Shown here: piece after piece, positions 43,693 to 51,348 of the stretch
How the letters are laid out: the number at the start of each line of letters is the position of its first letter
Numbering within the stretch: position 1 is the stretch's first letter
Assembly: GCF_003628125.1 (NCBI RefSeq)
Contig: NZ_RBZU01000007.1
Span: 124,363 to 188,362, forward strand
DNA: 64,000 nucleotides
Origin: Pararobbsia silviterrae
GTDB lineage: Bacteria; Pseudomonadota; Gammaproteobacteria; Burkholderiales; Burkholderiaceae
Direction: 5' to 3'
Notes under the pieces: generated by a model
Databases searched by the model: none
Told to the model about the DNA's origin: nothing
Seen by the model: the letters and a program-made list of their open reading frames with translations, nothing else
Position numbers and translations under genes: made by a program

Positions 43693-44562
43693 ATGAAACT
43701 CGTCACATTCCAATGCCGCGGCCATCGCTCGATCGGCAAAGTCGAAGGACAGCAGATCGTCGATCTGCCCGCCAGCGATCGCACATTGCCGAACACGATG
43801 CTTGCGCTGCTTCAAGGCGGCCCCGCGCTGCTCGATCGCGCACGTGAGATTCGCGTCGCCGATGCCGTGACCTATCCGCTCGCCGACGTGAGCCTCGACG
43901 CGCCCGTGCCGAATCCGTCGAAGTTCCTTGCGATCGGCATGAACTACCGCCGCCACGTCGAGGAAGCGAAGGCCGCGGGCCTCCAGGTTCCCGATAGTCA
44001 AGTCTGGTTCAACAAGCAGGTGTCGTGCGTGAACGGCCCCTTCGATCCCGTGCATATGCCGAAGGTGTCCGACAAGCTCGACTACGAAGCCGAACTCGGC
44101 GTCGTCATCGGCCGCCGGTGCCGGCATGTGTCCGAAGCCGATGCGGCGTCGGTCATCGCGGGCTATGTCGTCTGCAACGACGTCTCGGTTCGCGATTGGC
44201 AAATGCGTTCGCCGACGATGATGCTCGGCAAGTCGTTCAACACGCATGGTCCGTTCGGCCCGTGGCTCGTGACGCCCGACGAGATCGCCGATCCGCATGC
44301 GTTGCAGATGCGCATGCTCATCAACGGCGAATGCCGCCAGGAGGTCAGCACGGGCGAGATGATCTTCAACGTCTGGCAGCAGATCGCCTATCTGTCGACC
44401 GTCATGACGCTCGAACCCGGCGACGTGATCGCGACGGGCACGCCCTCGGGCGTCGGCGCCGCGCACAAGCCGCCGCGCTTTCTGAATGTCGGCGACGTGA
44501 TGCGCGTCGAGATCGACGGTCTCGGACATATCGAGAACGTGGTCGTCGCCGAACCGTTTTGA
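43693..44562 (+). CDS. Fumarylacetoacetate-hydrolase (FAH)-family hydrolase/isomerase
   Basis: This 289-residue enzyme has an N-terminal cap, then the FAH fold with FLAIGMNYRRHVEEAK, the metal-binding DYEAELGVVIGR, VCNDVSVRDWQ, KSFNTHGPFGPWLV and GDVIATGTPSGVGAAHKPP. The family hydrolyses or isomerises ring-cleavage products such as fumarylpyruvate or 2-hydroxyhepta-2,4-diene-1,7-dioate. It follows the dioxygenase gene in the same operon, so it probably acts on the ring-fission product. An ATG at 43693 is used. Confidence 0.9.
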   Translation: MKLVTFQCRGHRSIGKVEGQQIVDLPASDRTLPNTMLALLQGGPALLDRAREIRVADAVTYPLADVSLDAPVPNPSKFLAIGMNYRRHVEEAKAAGLQVPDSQVWFNKQVSCVNGPFDPVHMPKVSDKLDYEAELGVVIGRRCRHVSEADAASVIAGYVVCNDVSVRDWQMRSPTMMLGKSFNTHGPFGPWLVTPDEIADPHALQMRMLINGECRQEVSTGEMIFNVWQQIAYLSTVMTLEPGDVIATGTPSGVGAAHKPPRFLNVGDVMRVEIDGLGHIENVVVAEPF

Positions 44563-44597
44563 TCGACAACAAAAGCACACAACCGGGACATACGACC

Positions 44598-45527
44598 ATG
44601 ACACGCAAAGTCATCATCACCTGCGCGGTGACGGGTTCGATTCATACGCCGAGCATGTCGCCGTATCTGCCGGCCACGCCCGAGGACATCGCGCGCGACG
44701 CGATCGCGGCCGCCCAGGCCGGCGCGGCGGTGCTGCATCTGCACGCGCGCCACGCCGAAGACGGCCGGCCCGCGTTTTCGCCCGATGTCTACCGGCAGTT
44801 TCTGCCGAAGATTCATGCCGCGACCGATGCCGTGATCAACATCACGACGGGCGGTGCGGTCAATATGACGCTCGACGAGCGGCTGGCGGGCGCGCTCGAT
44901 GCGTCGGCCGAAATGGCCTCGTGCAATATGGGCTCGATGAATTTCGGGATCTTCCCGATCCTCGACAAGCTCAAGACGTTCAAGCATGAATGGGAGCGTC
45001 CGTTCATCGACGGCTCGCGTCATACGATCTTCCGCAACACGTTCGCGGATATCGAGGAAGTCATGGCGCGGCTCGGCGACGGACACGGCACGCGGTTCGA
45101 GTTCGAGTGCTATGACGTCGGGCATCTCTACAACCTCAAGCACTTTGTCGATCGCGGTCTGATCAAGGGGCCGATGTTCCTGCAGTTCGTGCTCGGCGTA
45201 CTCGGCGGCATCGGACCGGACCCCGAGAATCTCGTGCATATGAAGCGCATCGCCGACAAGCTGTTCGGCGACGGCTATCATTGGTCGGTGCTCGGCGCGG
45301 GCAAGTATCAGATGCCGCTGATCACGCAGGCCGCGCTGATGGGCGGCAATGTGCGCGTGGGTCTCGAGGATTCGCTGTCGATCGGGCCGGGCCGGCTCGC
45401 GACATCGAATGCCGAACAGGTCGAGATGATCCGCGAGGTGCTCGAAAGGCTCGGCTTCGAGATCGCGACACCGGCCGATGCGCGGCAGATGCTAGGGCTC
45501 AAGGGGCGCGATAAGACGCGGCTTTGA
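44598..45527 (+). CDS. Beta-keto acid cleavage enzyme (BKACE, DUF849)
   Basis: This 309-residue protein belongs to the 3-keto-5-aminohexanoate cleavage (Kce) family: VIITCAVTGSIHTPSMSPYLP at the start with a metal-binding VLHLHARHAEDGRP, NITTGGAVNMTLDERL, and the end NVRVGLEDSLSIGPG. These Zn enzymes condense a beta-keto acid with acetyl-CoA to release acetoacetate and a new CoA thioester. Presence in an aromatic operon suggests the ring-cleavage route ends in a beta-keto acid, which is unusual for extradiol pathways. ATG at 44598. Confidence 0.9.
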   Translation: MTRKVIITCAVTGSIHTPSMSPYLPATPEDIARDAIAAAQAGAAVLHLHARHAEDGRPAFSPDVYRQFLPKIHAATDAVINITTGGAVNMTLDERLAGALDASAEMASCNMGSMNFGIFPILDKLKTFKHEWERPFIDGSRHTIFRNTFADIEEVMARLGDGHGTRFEFECYDVGHLYNLKHFVDRGLIKGPMFLQFVLGVLGGIGPDPENLVHMKRIADKLFGDGYHWSVLGAGKYQMPLITQAALMGGNVRVGLEDSLSIGPGRLATSNAEQVEMIREVLERLGFEIATPADARQMLGLKGRDKTRL

Positions 45528-45626
45528 GTCTGCGTGTCGAGGGCGCGCACGAGGCTCCGCGCGGGCGTGTCGGCGAGCGCACACCGCATTCGCACATCGA
45601 ACCGTCCGAATGCTCGAACATCGGCA

Positions 45627-45667
45627 CGTCGTGCGTCGTGCGTCGTGCGTCGTGCGTCGTGCGTCGT
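45627..45667. repeat. 7-bp tandem repeat (CGTCGTG), about six units
   Basis: Five perfect copies and a sixth with a last-base change lie between the BKACE gene and the NTF2-like gene, inside the operon. It may be slippage-prone. No hairpin role is evident. Confidence 0.9.
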
Positions 45668-45712
45668 CCAGATGGTCGGCGCCAAGCAACACCATTCAAA
45701 GGAAGAACCTCC

Positions 45713-46090
45713 ATGACCGACCGTGATTTCGCGGCCGATATCCGCGCGCTTGAAGAACGGCGGCGCATCGCGATGCTCGCGGCCGACACCGCGACATTGC
45801 GCACGCTGTTCGACGCATCGCTCGTCTATCTCCATTCGACGGGCCTGCGCGACACTCGCGAGAGCTACCTCGACAAGCTCGAAGACGGCACGATGCGTTA
45901 TGAAGCGCTGGCTTTCGACGTCACCGAACTCATCGCGCGCGAGCGCTTTGCGCTGCTGCGCGCCAAGATGTCGGCCACGATCACGACGCCGAAGGGCACG
46001 TTCGATGTCGCGAGCGATTACGAAGCCGTCTGGATGCACAGCGACGGCACATGGCGCGCCATCGCGATCCAGGGGTTCGTGGCGAGCTAA
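45713..46090 (+). CDS. NTF2-like (DUF4440/SnoaL-type) protein
   Basis: This 125-residue cone-fold protein starts MTDRDFAADIRALEERRRIAML and contains LFDASLVYLHSTGLRDTRESYLDKL and YEAVWMHSDGTWRAIAIQ, typical of the DUF4440 group within the NTF2-like superfamily. Members are often isomerases, dehydratases or binding proteins. Being last in the aromatic operon, it may handle an intermediate, but the catalytic residues cannot be assigned. Confidence 0.78.
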   Translation: MTDRDFAADIRALEERRRIAMLAADTATLRTLFDASLVYLHSTGLRDTRESYLDKLEDGTMRYEALAFDVTELIARERFALLRAKMSATITTPKGTFDVASDYEAVWMHSDGTWRAIAIQGFVAS

Positions 46091-46986
46091 TCAAACCGCT
46101 CGAGATCGGCGGCAATAACCTGCTCCGCGAGCCGAATCGAGCGCTCCATCCACTTCGCGACAAAGGCAGGCCCTTCGAGATAGTGCGCGACAGTCGCGTC
46201 CACGAAGCGGATCATCTCCTTTCGGAATCGTTCGGCTGTGTCTGCCCTGCCGAGTTCTTGAATACGTTCGGCCAGGCTCGCTTTGAAGGCATCGATCGGC
46301 AGGCCATAGTCGCCAAGCTTGCGTCCGACGTACTTGAGCCCGTTGGATTCCGCGACACCTTTGTCGAGCAAAAACTTGATGTCCCAGACATCACGCGCTT
46401 TGAAGTATGGGCGTGCGCCGAGCGCCACAATCTTGTCCCCGAGAATTTCGTCGCGAGATTCGACGGGAATCAGCATCTGCGAGATGGGCACGGGCAAGTG
46501 GGGATAGTTGATCGCCACCGGCACCAAGTCGGGGTCGTATGCCGGCACGTTCGCCACTTCGATCTTGATCAACTCGCGTTGCGGCGCGCTGCGATCTGCA
46601 TTGGGAACCGCGATACGCGCGCTCCAACGCGACACCTTGACGGCCGCATTTCCGTCATGCGCGCCGACTTCCGGTTCGTTGACCGTCACGACCAGTCCAT
46701 ACGCGTCGGCGATTTCCCGCCTAAGCAGATCGCAAAACGAAGTCATCACCGCCGGATCGAATGCTCGACCACCGGCAAAATCGAGATCCTCCGAATAGCG
46801 ATTGCCCTGGTAACAGAGTCTCAGCGATGTTCCGCCTTGAAAGGTCAAATACCCGAGCGCACCACTCTCCTGCAACGCGTGCAGGATCTCGTAGTGCAGA
46901 ATTTCCTTGGTGATCGTAGCAACCGGGGCGCGACGATCAGTCGCATAACGCCGCGCAAGCGCCAAAAGATCTTCTTGATTACGCAT
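46087..46986 (-). CDS. AbiEii-type nucleotidyltransferase toxin
   Basis: This 299-residue protein has the AbiEii/AbiGii nucleotidyltransferase core: GYLTFQGGTSLRLCYQGNRYSEDLDFAGG near 45-75, with the GG(T/S) and DxD-type acidic residues, plus KARDVWDIKFLLDKG near 200. In the AbiE systems the toxin blocks growth (in MenT homologues by modifying tRNA) and aborts phage infection. It overlaps the antitoxin gene by eight bases, standard for type IV toxin-antitoxin pairs. It ends four bases inside the NTF2-like gene from the opposite strand. Confidence 0.88.
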   Translation of the reverse strand: MRNQEDLLALARRYATDRRAPVATITKEILHYEILHALQESGALGYLTFQGGTSLRLCYQGNRYSEDLDFAGGRAFDPAVMTSFCDLLRREIADAYGLVVTVNEPEVGAHDGNAAVKVSRWSARIAVPNADRSAPQRELIKIEVANVPAYDPDLVPVAINYPHLPVPISQMLIPVESRDEILGDKIVALGARPYFKARDVWDIKFLLDKGVAESNGLKYVGRKLGDYGLPIDAFKASLAERIQELGRADTAERFRKEMIRFVDATVAHYLEGPAFVAKWMERSIRLAEQVIAADLERFD

Positions 46987-47521
46987 GGAGCATCTCGGGA
47001 GGTGCAACGAGGTTCTGGTTTCGCCCGACACGCTTCAAATCGCGCCAAGCGCGCTCCGCCGTCGCGACATGAAGTTTTCGACGCTCGTCGAACACGACGC
47101 CGTCAGACAGACTCCCGCCGCGTCGCGCGGTATGAACAAACTCGATGACGCCCCACGGCGTGTCGAACGTCTGGCCGCGACCCGTCGTCATCAAAGTCAG
47201 CCGCGACGGAATCTGTGAAATCCAGCCTGCGTCCGACAACGACGATTCAAGGCTCACATAATTGCTGTCCCACGGTCGGAGAAAGGGCACTAACGCGCTT
47301 TGCACGTCGCCCGGCAAACTGCGCGCGCGTGGATTGACATAGAGCCCGCGCGTGACGCGCAGGAGCAAGCCTGACCGGCAGTGCGCGGTCAGCGCCTTGC
47401 GAAGCGTGGCTTTGGATTCGCCGCGAAACATCAGTTCGAGCGTCTTGTCGCTGTACGCCCAGATCCCCGCGCGATCCCAGCGATCCAGCGCCGAAATCAG
47501 CGCTTTCGTGCGCATAGTCAT
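46979..47521 (-). CDS. AbiEi-type antitoxin/autorepressor
   Basis: This 180-residue protein has an N-terminal winged-helix part with KALISALDRWDRAGIWAYSDKTLELMFRGESKATLRKALTAH-type sequence (about 1-60, split over two helices) and the AbiEi C-terminal half (GLYVNPRARSLPGD, PWDSNYVSLESSLSDAGWIS and WGVIEFVHTAR). AbiEi proteins neutralise the toxin and repress the operon by binding inverted repeats. ATG at 47521 is used; ATG at 47515 is equally likely with AGGGAT at good spacing. Its own inverted-repeat sites lie just upstream. Confidence 0.85.
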   Translation of the reverse strand: MTMRTKALISALDRWDRAGIWAYSDKTLELMFRGESKATLRKALTAHCRSGLLLRVTRGLYVNPRARSLPGDVQSALVPFLRPWDSNYVSLESSLSDAGWISQIPSRLTLMTTGRGQTFDTPWGVIEFVHTARRGGSLSDGVVFDERRKLHVATAERAWRDLKRVGRNQNLVAPPEMLHA

Positions 47522-47526
47522 CCCTA

Positions 47527-47613
47527 CATGAAATCGATATTTAAGTAGATTAGGCGTAGAGATACAGATCGTCAATCGCTCGACGTCAATACGATAAAAA
47601 AGTCGATTTCATG
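47527..47613. promoter_or_regulatory. Inverted repeat pair upstream of the AbiE operon
   Basis: CATGAAATCGA (47527-47537) and its exact reverse complement TCGATTTCATG (47603-47613) frame an AT-rich 65-base segment that must contain the AbiE promoter. AbiEi-type antitoxins bind such separated repeats cooperatively, so this is the likely autoregulatory operator. Confidence 0.6.
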
Positions 47614-47647
47614 TCGAGATATTGAATTCGACGATAAAACCGCGAAA

Positions 47648-47666
47648 AAGCGTCGATTCGACGCTT
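47648..47666. repeat. 19-bp perfect palindrome AAGCGTCGA-T-TCGACGCTT
   Basis: A nine-base perfect inverted repeat with a single central base lies between the AbiE operon and the sugar importer. It could be a hairpin or a regulator site. No T-run follows. Confidence 0.6.
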
Positions 47667-47832
47667 CGACATCCGGAATTTCCCTGAACGGGTTACCACG
47701 CGCTCGCTGCTCATGCGAGCGAAACCCGCGCCGCGCGGTCGCCTCGACCGCAGACCCCCGTCTCGTCTAGCACGACAAAATCGGATCGAGCCTTGACATC
47801 CGCTCGATCACGGACAAAAATCTAAGCCATTC

Positions 47833-47860
47833 CCGGAAACGTTTCCGGAACGTTCCGGAA
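47833..47860. promoter_or_regulatory. Overlapping LacI-type operator palindromes before the sugar importer
   Basis: CCGGAAACGTTTCCGG (47833-47848) and TTCCGGAACGTTCCGGAA (47843-47860) are both perfect palindromes with a CG centre, the usual form of LacI/GalR-family operators. They overlap by six bases and end 96 bases before the importer ATG. Two such sites at one position suggest competing or cooperative regulators. Confidence 0.6.
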
Positions 47861-47956
47861 AAGGTCGCCTTGCCTGACCTCGAAGCGGACGTCCTCGGGG
47901 CGACGGGCATACAAGAAGCGCGATAATGCGCGCCCATATTCCATCTGGAGGAGCAC

Positions 47957-49186
47957 ATGAGAAAGACTTTGACCGCCGCCGCCGCGGCGATCAGCGCCGT
48001 CGTTTCAATGATGTCGGTGTCGCCCGCCGCGCTCGCGGCCGACCAGCAGACGCTCAACGTCTGGACCGTCGACGAACCGAACCCGTTCACCGAAAAAATG
48101 GCGAACGAATTCGCGAAACAGCATCCCGACGTCAAGGTGCAGATTCGCCGCGTCGGCTTTGCCGCGCTCAACGATGAAGCCATGCGCGCGGTCATGTCGG
48201 GCAACGGTCCCGACGTCGTGCCCGTCGACAATCCGAACACCGCGATGTTCGCCGCACGCGGCGCGCTCATCGACCTGACGCCGTTCCTCGCGAAGTCGAA
48301 GGTCATCGATGCGAAGCAGATCTTCCCGGGCCCGCTCAAGAACGCGACCTGGAACGGCAAGGTCTATGCGATTCCGCGCGGCGCGAACACGCTCGCGCTC
48401 TACTACAACCAGGACGCGTTCAAGGCCGCCGGCCTCGATCCGAACAAGCCGCCCCAAACGTGGGATGAGCTCTACTCGGACGCGAAGAAGCTGACCGATG
48501 CGTCCAAGGGCGTCTACGGTCTCGCGTTCTCGGCGATCGGCACCGAAGAAGGCACGTTCCAGTTCCTGCCGTTCATCCAGACGACGGGCGCCGACTGGAC
48601 CTCGCTCGGCTCGGCCGGCGCGATCCGCGCCGCGCAATTCTGGCAAAAGCTCCTCGACGACAAGGTCGCGTCGCCCGATACGCTCTCGCATTCGCAATCG
48701 GAAGCCGCCGCGACGTTCATCAACGGCAACGCCGCGATGGATATCGACGGTCCGTGGGAACTGCCCGCCGTCTCGAAGGGCGCGAAATTCAAGTGGGCCG
48801 TGGCGCTGCTGCCCGTCGAGAAGGAAGGCTCGCCGCGCGCATCGGCACTCGGCGAACAGAACCACGCGATCCTGAAGACGAGCAAGAACCCGGAACTCGC
48901 GTTCGAATTCCTCGAGTACATGTACAGCCAGCGCGGCCGCGACTGGAACGAGTTCGGCATGCTGCCGCCGTCGAAGGACACGGTCACGAACGATCCGAAG
49001 TGGCCCGAAGCGTACAAGGTCTTCAACGAGCAGATGCAATACGCTCGCGGCCGCGGTCCGAACCCGAACTGGCCGCAGATCTCGAAGGCGATCTACACGG
49101 CGATGCAGCAGGTCCTCACGCATCAGGCCGACGCCCCCACGGCGATGAAGAACGCCGCGGCCGAAGTCGACAAGGCCACGAAGTAA
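47957..49186 (+). CDS. Sugar ABC importer, periplasmic binding protein (MalE/UgpB-type)
   Basis: This 409-residue protein has a signal peptide (MRKTLTAAAAAISAVVSM, cut near ALAA) and a type 1 extracellular sugar-binding fold: LNVWTVDEPNPFTEKMANEFAKQHP, VSIPRG-like AIPRGANTLALYYNQDAFKAAG, and PPQTWDELYSDAKKLTD. The aromatic-rich positions of oligosaccharide-binding proteins are visible. ATG at 47957 follows GGAGGAG. The adjacent alpha-xylosidase points to isoprimeverose or xyloside uptake, which is inference. Confidence 0.92.
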   Translation: MRKTLTAAAAAISAVVSMMSVSPAALAADQQTLNVWTVDEPNPFTEKMANEFAKQHPDVKVQIRRVGFAALNDEAMRAVMSGNGPDVVPVDNPNTAMFAARGALIDLTPFLAKSKVIDAKQIFPGPLKNATWNGKVYAIPRGANTLALYYNQDAFKAAGLDPNKPPQTWDELYSDAKKLTDASKGVYGLAFSAIGTEEGTFQFLPFIQTTGADWTSLGSAGAIRAAQFWQKLLDDKVASPDTLSHSQSEAAATFINGNAAMDIDGPWELPAVSKGAKFKWAVALLPVEKEGSPRASALGEQNHAILKTSKNPELAFEFLEYMYSQRGRDWNEFGMLPPSKDTVTNDPKWPEAYKVFNEQMQYARGRGPNPNWPQISKAIYTAMQQVLTHQADAPTAMKNAAAEVDKATK

Positions 49187-49372
49187 GCCAGGTGATCGTG
49201 CCCGCCGATGCGCCGCCGCGGCGTATCGCGCCGGGCCGTTGTTGAAGTCCCGGCCACGCTCGACGTCCTCGATGTTCCTGATGACGTCGGCGCGTGGCCG
49301 ATCGCAGGTGCGGCGCGACGCGCGATGTCCCTCGTATGCATCGACGCGCGCAGCCGCTGAAGGAGGGTGTGT

Positions 49373-50353
49373 ATGAGTTCGAGCCCACGCAGTACCGCGC
49401 AGACGGCGCAAGATATGCCGTCCGCCACGACCTATTCCCGCGCAAGCACTATGAAGACATGGTTCAGACAGGCCCAGGGCCGCAATGGCTTTGAAGTCAC
49501 GATGGCTTCGCTGGCGCTGCTCTATTTGCTGCTCTTCGCCGGCATTCCGCTCATCTACAACGTCGTGCTGTCGTTTCAGCAAGTCGATCTCATGAGCCCC
49601 GCGTTCTTCGTGCGGCCCTTCGTCGGCCTCGCGAATTATCTCGACGTCATCTCGCGTCCCGAGACGCGTATCGTCGTGATCAACACGATCCTGTTCGTCG
49701 GGCTCTCGCTCGTGTTCCAGATCGTCATCGGTTTCCTCCTGGCACTGCTTTTCATGCAGAGCTTTCCGGCCGCATCGTTTATGCGCGGCCTTTTTCTTGC
49801 AGGCTGGATCATGCCGGGCCTCGTCGTCGGCGCGATCTGGAAGCTCGTGTTCGCGGGCGACTACGGCGTGCTCAATCACGCGCTGACGTCGATCGGCCTC
49901 ATCCACGGCAAGATCTTCTGGCTGTCCGATCCGCACTATGCGTTGTTCGCCGTCATCCTCGCGAACGTCTGGCTCGGCGTGCCGTTCAACATGCTGCTGC
50001 TCTCCGTCGGCCTGATCGGCATCCCCGCCGATATCTACGAAGCCGCGAAGATCGACGGCGCGGGTCCGATTCGCCGCTTCTTCTCGATGACGCTGCCGAT
50101 GATGCGCTCGACGCTCGGCGCCGTCGTCTCGCTCGGCGCGATCCTGACGATGCAACAGTTCGACCTGATCGCCGCGCTCACGCAGGGCGGCCCCGCAAAC
50201 GCGTCGCAAGTCGCGCAGTACTGGTCGTGGCAGCTTTCGTTCCAGACCTTTGAAGTCTCGCAGGGCAGCGCGGTCGCGACCGTCATGCTCGTGCTCGTGC
50301 TGTTCGTCGCCGTGATCTACGTGCGCTCGATCCGTCACGAACAGGTCGCGTGA
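49373..50353 (+). CDS. Sugar ABC importer permease 1 (MalF/UgpA-type)
   Basis: This 326-residue permease has about 40 cytoplasmic residues, then six membrane segments, the first near VTMASLALLYLLLFAGIPLIYNVV. The EAA loop EAAKIDGAGPIRRFFSMTLPMM lies in the fourth interhelical loop. The ATG at 49373 has AGGAGGG upstream; a GTG six bases earlier is unlikely. It begins 186 bases after the binding-protein stop. Confidence 0.92.
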   Translation: MSSSPRSTAQTAQDMPSATTYSRASTMKTWFRQAQGRNGFEVTMASLALLYLLLFAGIPLIYNVVLSFQQVDLMSPAFFVRPFVGLANYLDVISRPETRIVVINTILFVGLSLVFQIVIGFLLALLFMQSFPAASFMRGLFLAGWIMPGLVVGAIWKLVFAGDYGVLNHALTSIGLIHGKIFWLSDPHYALFAVILANVWLGVPFNMLLLSVGLIGIPADIYEAAKIDGAGPIRRFFSMTLPMMRSTLGAVVSLGAILTMQQFDLIAALTQGGPANASQVAQYWSWQLSFQTFEVSQGSAVATVMLVLVLFVAVIYVRSIRHEQVA

Positions 50354-50361
50354 GGTCCGCC

Positions 50362-51174
50362 ATGAAAAAAACCATCCTGCTTGTCGTCGCGCTCGCCGTG
50401 ACCGCGCTGTATCTGTTCCCGCTGTACTGGATGTACATCACCGCGTTCAAGAGCGCGGCCGAGATGTTCCGCTATCCGCCGACGTTGTGGCCGCTCGATC
50501 CGCAGTCGCATTTCGTCGCGACCTTCGTCGATCGGCAAATGGCGAACTATCTCTGGAACTCGTTCGCGATCGCCTGCGGCACGACAGCCGCGACGATCGT
50601 GCTCGGCACCGGCGCGGCCTACGCGCTCGCGCAGTCCCAGAACCGCGTGACGAGCGTGGCGATCTTCGCGGTGCTCGTGCTGCAGGCCTTGCCGTCGTCG
50701 CTGATGGTCACGCCGCTGTTCACCGCGTTCAAGTCGCTCGGCCTGCTGTCGTCGCCGCGTGTCGCGGTCGTGCTCGCGCAGATTTCGAAGACGCTGCCGT
50801 TCTTCATCGTGCTGTGCCGTTCGAGCTTCGTGCAGGTCCCGCGCGATCTGCGCGACGCCGCAATGGTCGACGGCGCGAGCCCCGCCGGCGCGTTCTTCCG
50901 CGTCGTGCTGCCGCTCGCGATGAACGGCATCCTCGTGAGCGGGATCCTCGTGTTCCTGCAGTCGTTCGGTGAATACGTCTATGCGCGTTCGCTGATCCTC
51001 GACGATTCGTATCAGACCGCGACGGTCGGACTCTCGGCGTTCGTCGGCGCGACGAATACCGATTGGATCGGGATCATGACGTACTCCGCGATCTACGTGA
51101 CGCCGATTCTCGGCATTTTCATGCTGCTGCAGCGGCGCATCGTCGGCGGTCTGACCGCGGGCGCAATCAAATAA
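50362..51174 (+). CDS. Sugar ABC importer permease 2 (MalG/UgpE-type)
   Basis: This 270-residue permease of the MalG/UgpE type has six membrane segments and the EAA-like loop LRDAAMVDGASPAGAFFRVVLPLAM. ATG at 50362 is used; a GTG at 50350 that overlaps the previous stop is a possible alternative. No ATP-binding subunit follows, so this importer must use an ATPase encoded elsewhere, as MsmX-type importers do. Confidence 0.91.
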   Translation: MKKTILLVVALAVTALYLFPLYWMYITAFKSAAEMFRYPPTLWPLDPQSHFVATFVDRQMANYLWNSFAIACGTTAATIVLGTGAAYALAQSQNRVTSVAIFAVLVLQALPSSLMVTPLFTAFKSLGLLSSPRVAVVLAQISKTLPFFIVLCRSSFVQVPRDLRDAAMVDGASPAGAFFRVVLPLAMNGILVSGILVFLQSFGEYVYARSLILDDSYQTATVGLSAFVGATNTDWIGIMTYSAIYVTPILGIFMLLQRRIVGGLTAGAIK

Positions 51175-51348
51175 GGAATCGTACGCGGCCCCGTCACAGA
51201 TCGACGACTTCGACACCGATATCCCTGTTCCGGCGCGTGCATGCGCATGCGCCTCACCGCTTCGGCGAACCCTTGAAACACTCGGGCACGGCCTGCGTCG
51301 CCGCGCTGTGCCTCGGGCATCCGATTGTCCATCCGAACGAGACAAACC

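Noticed and set aside
48005-50338. Long minus-strand open frame opposite the sugar binding protein and permease
   Set aside because: Same antisense composition effect; no domain or start signal.
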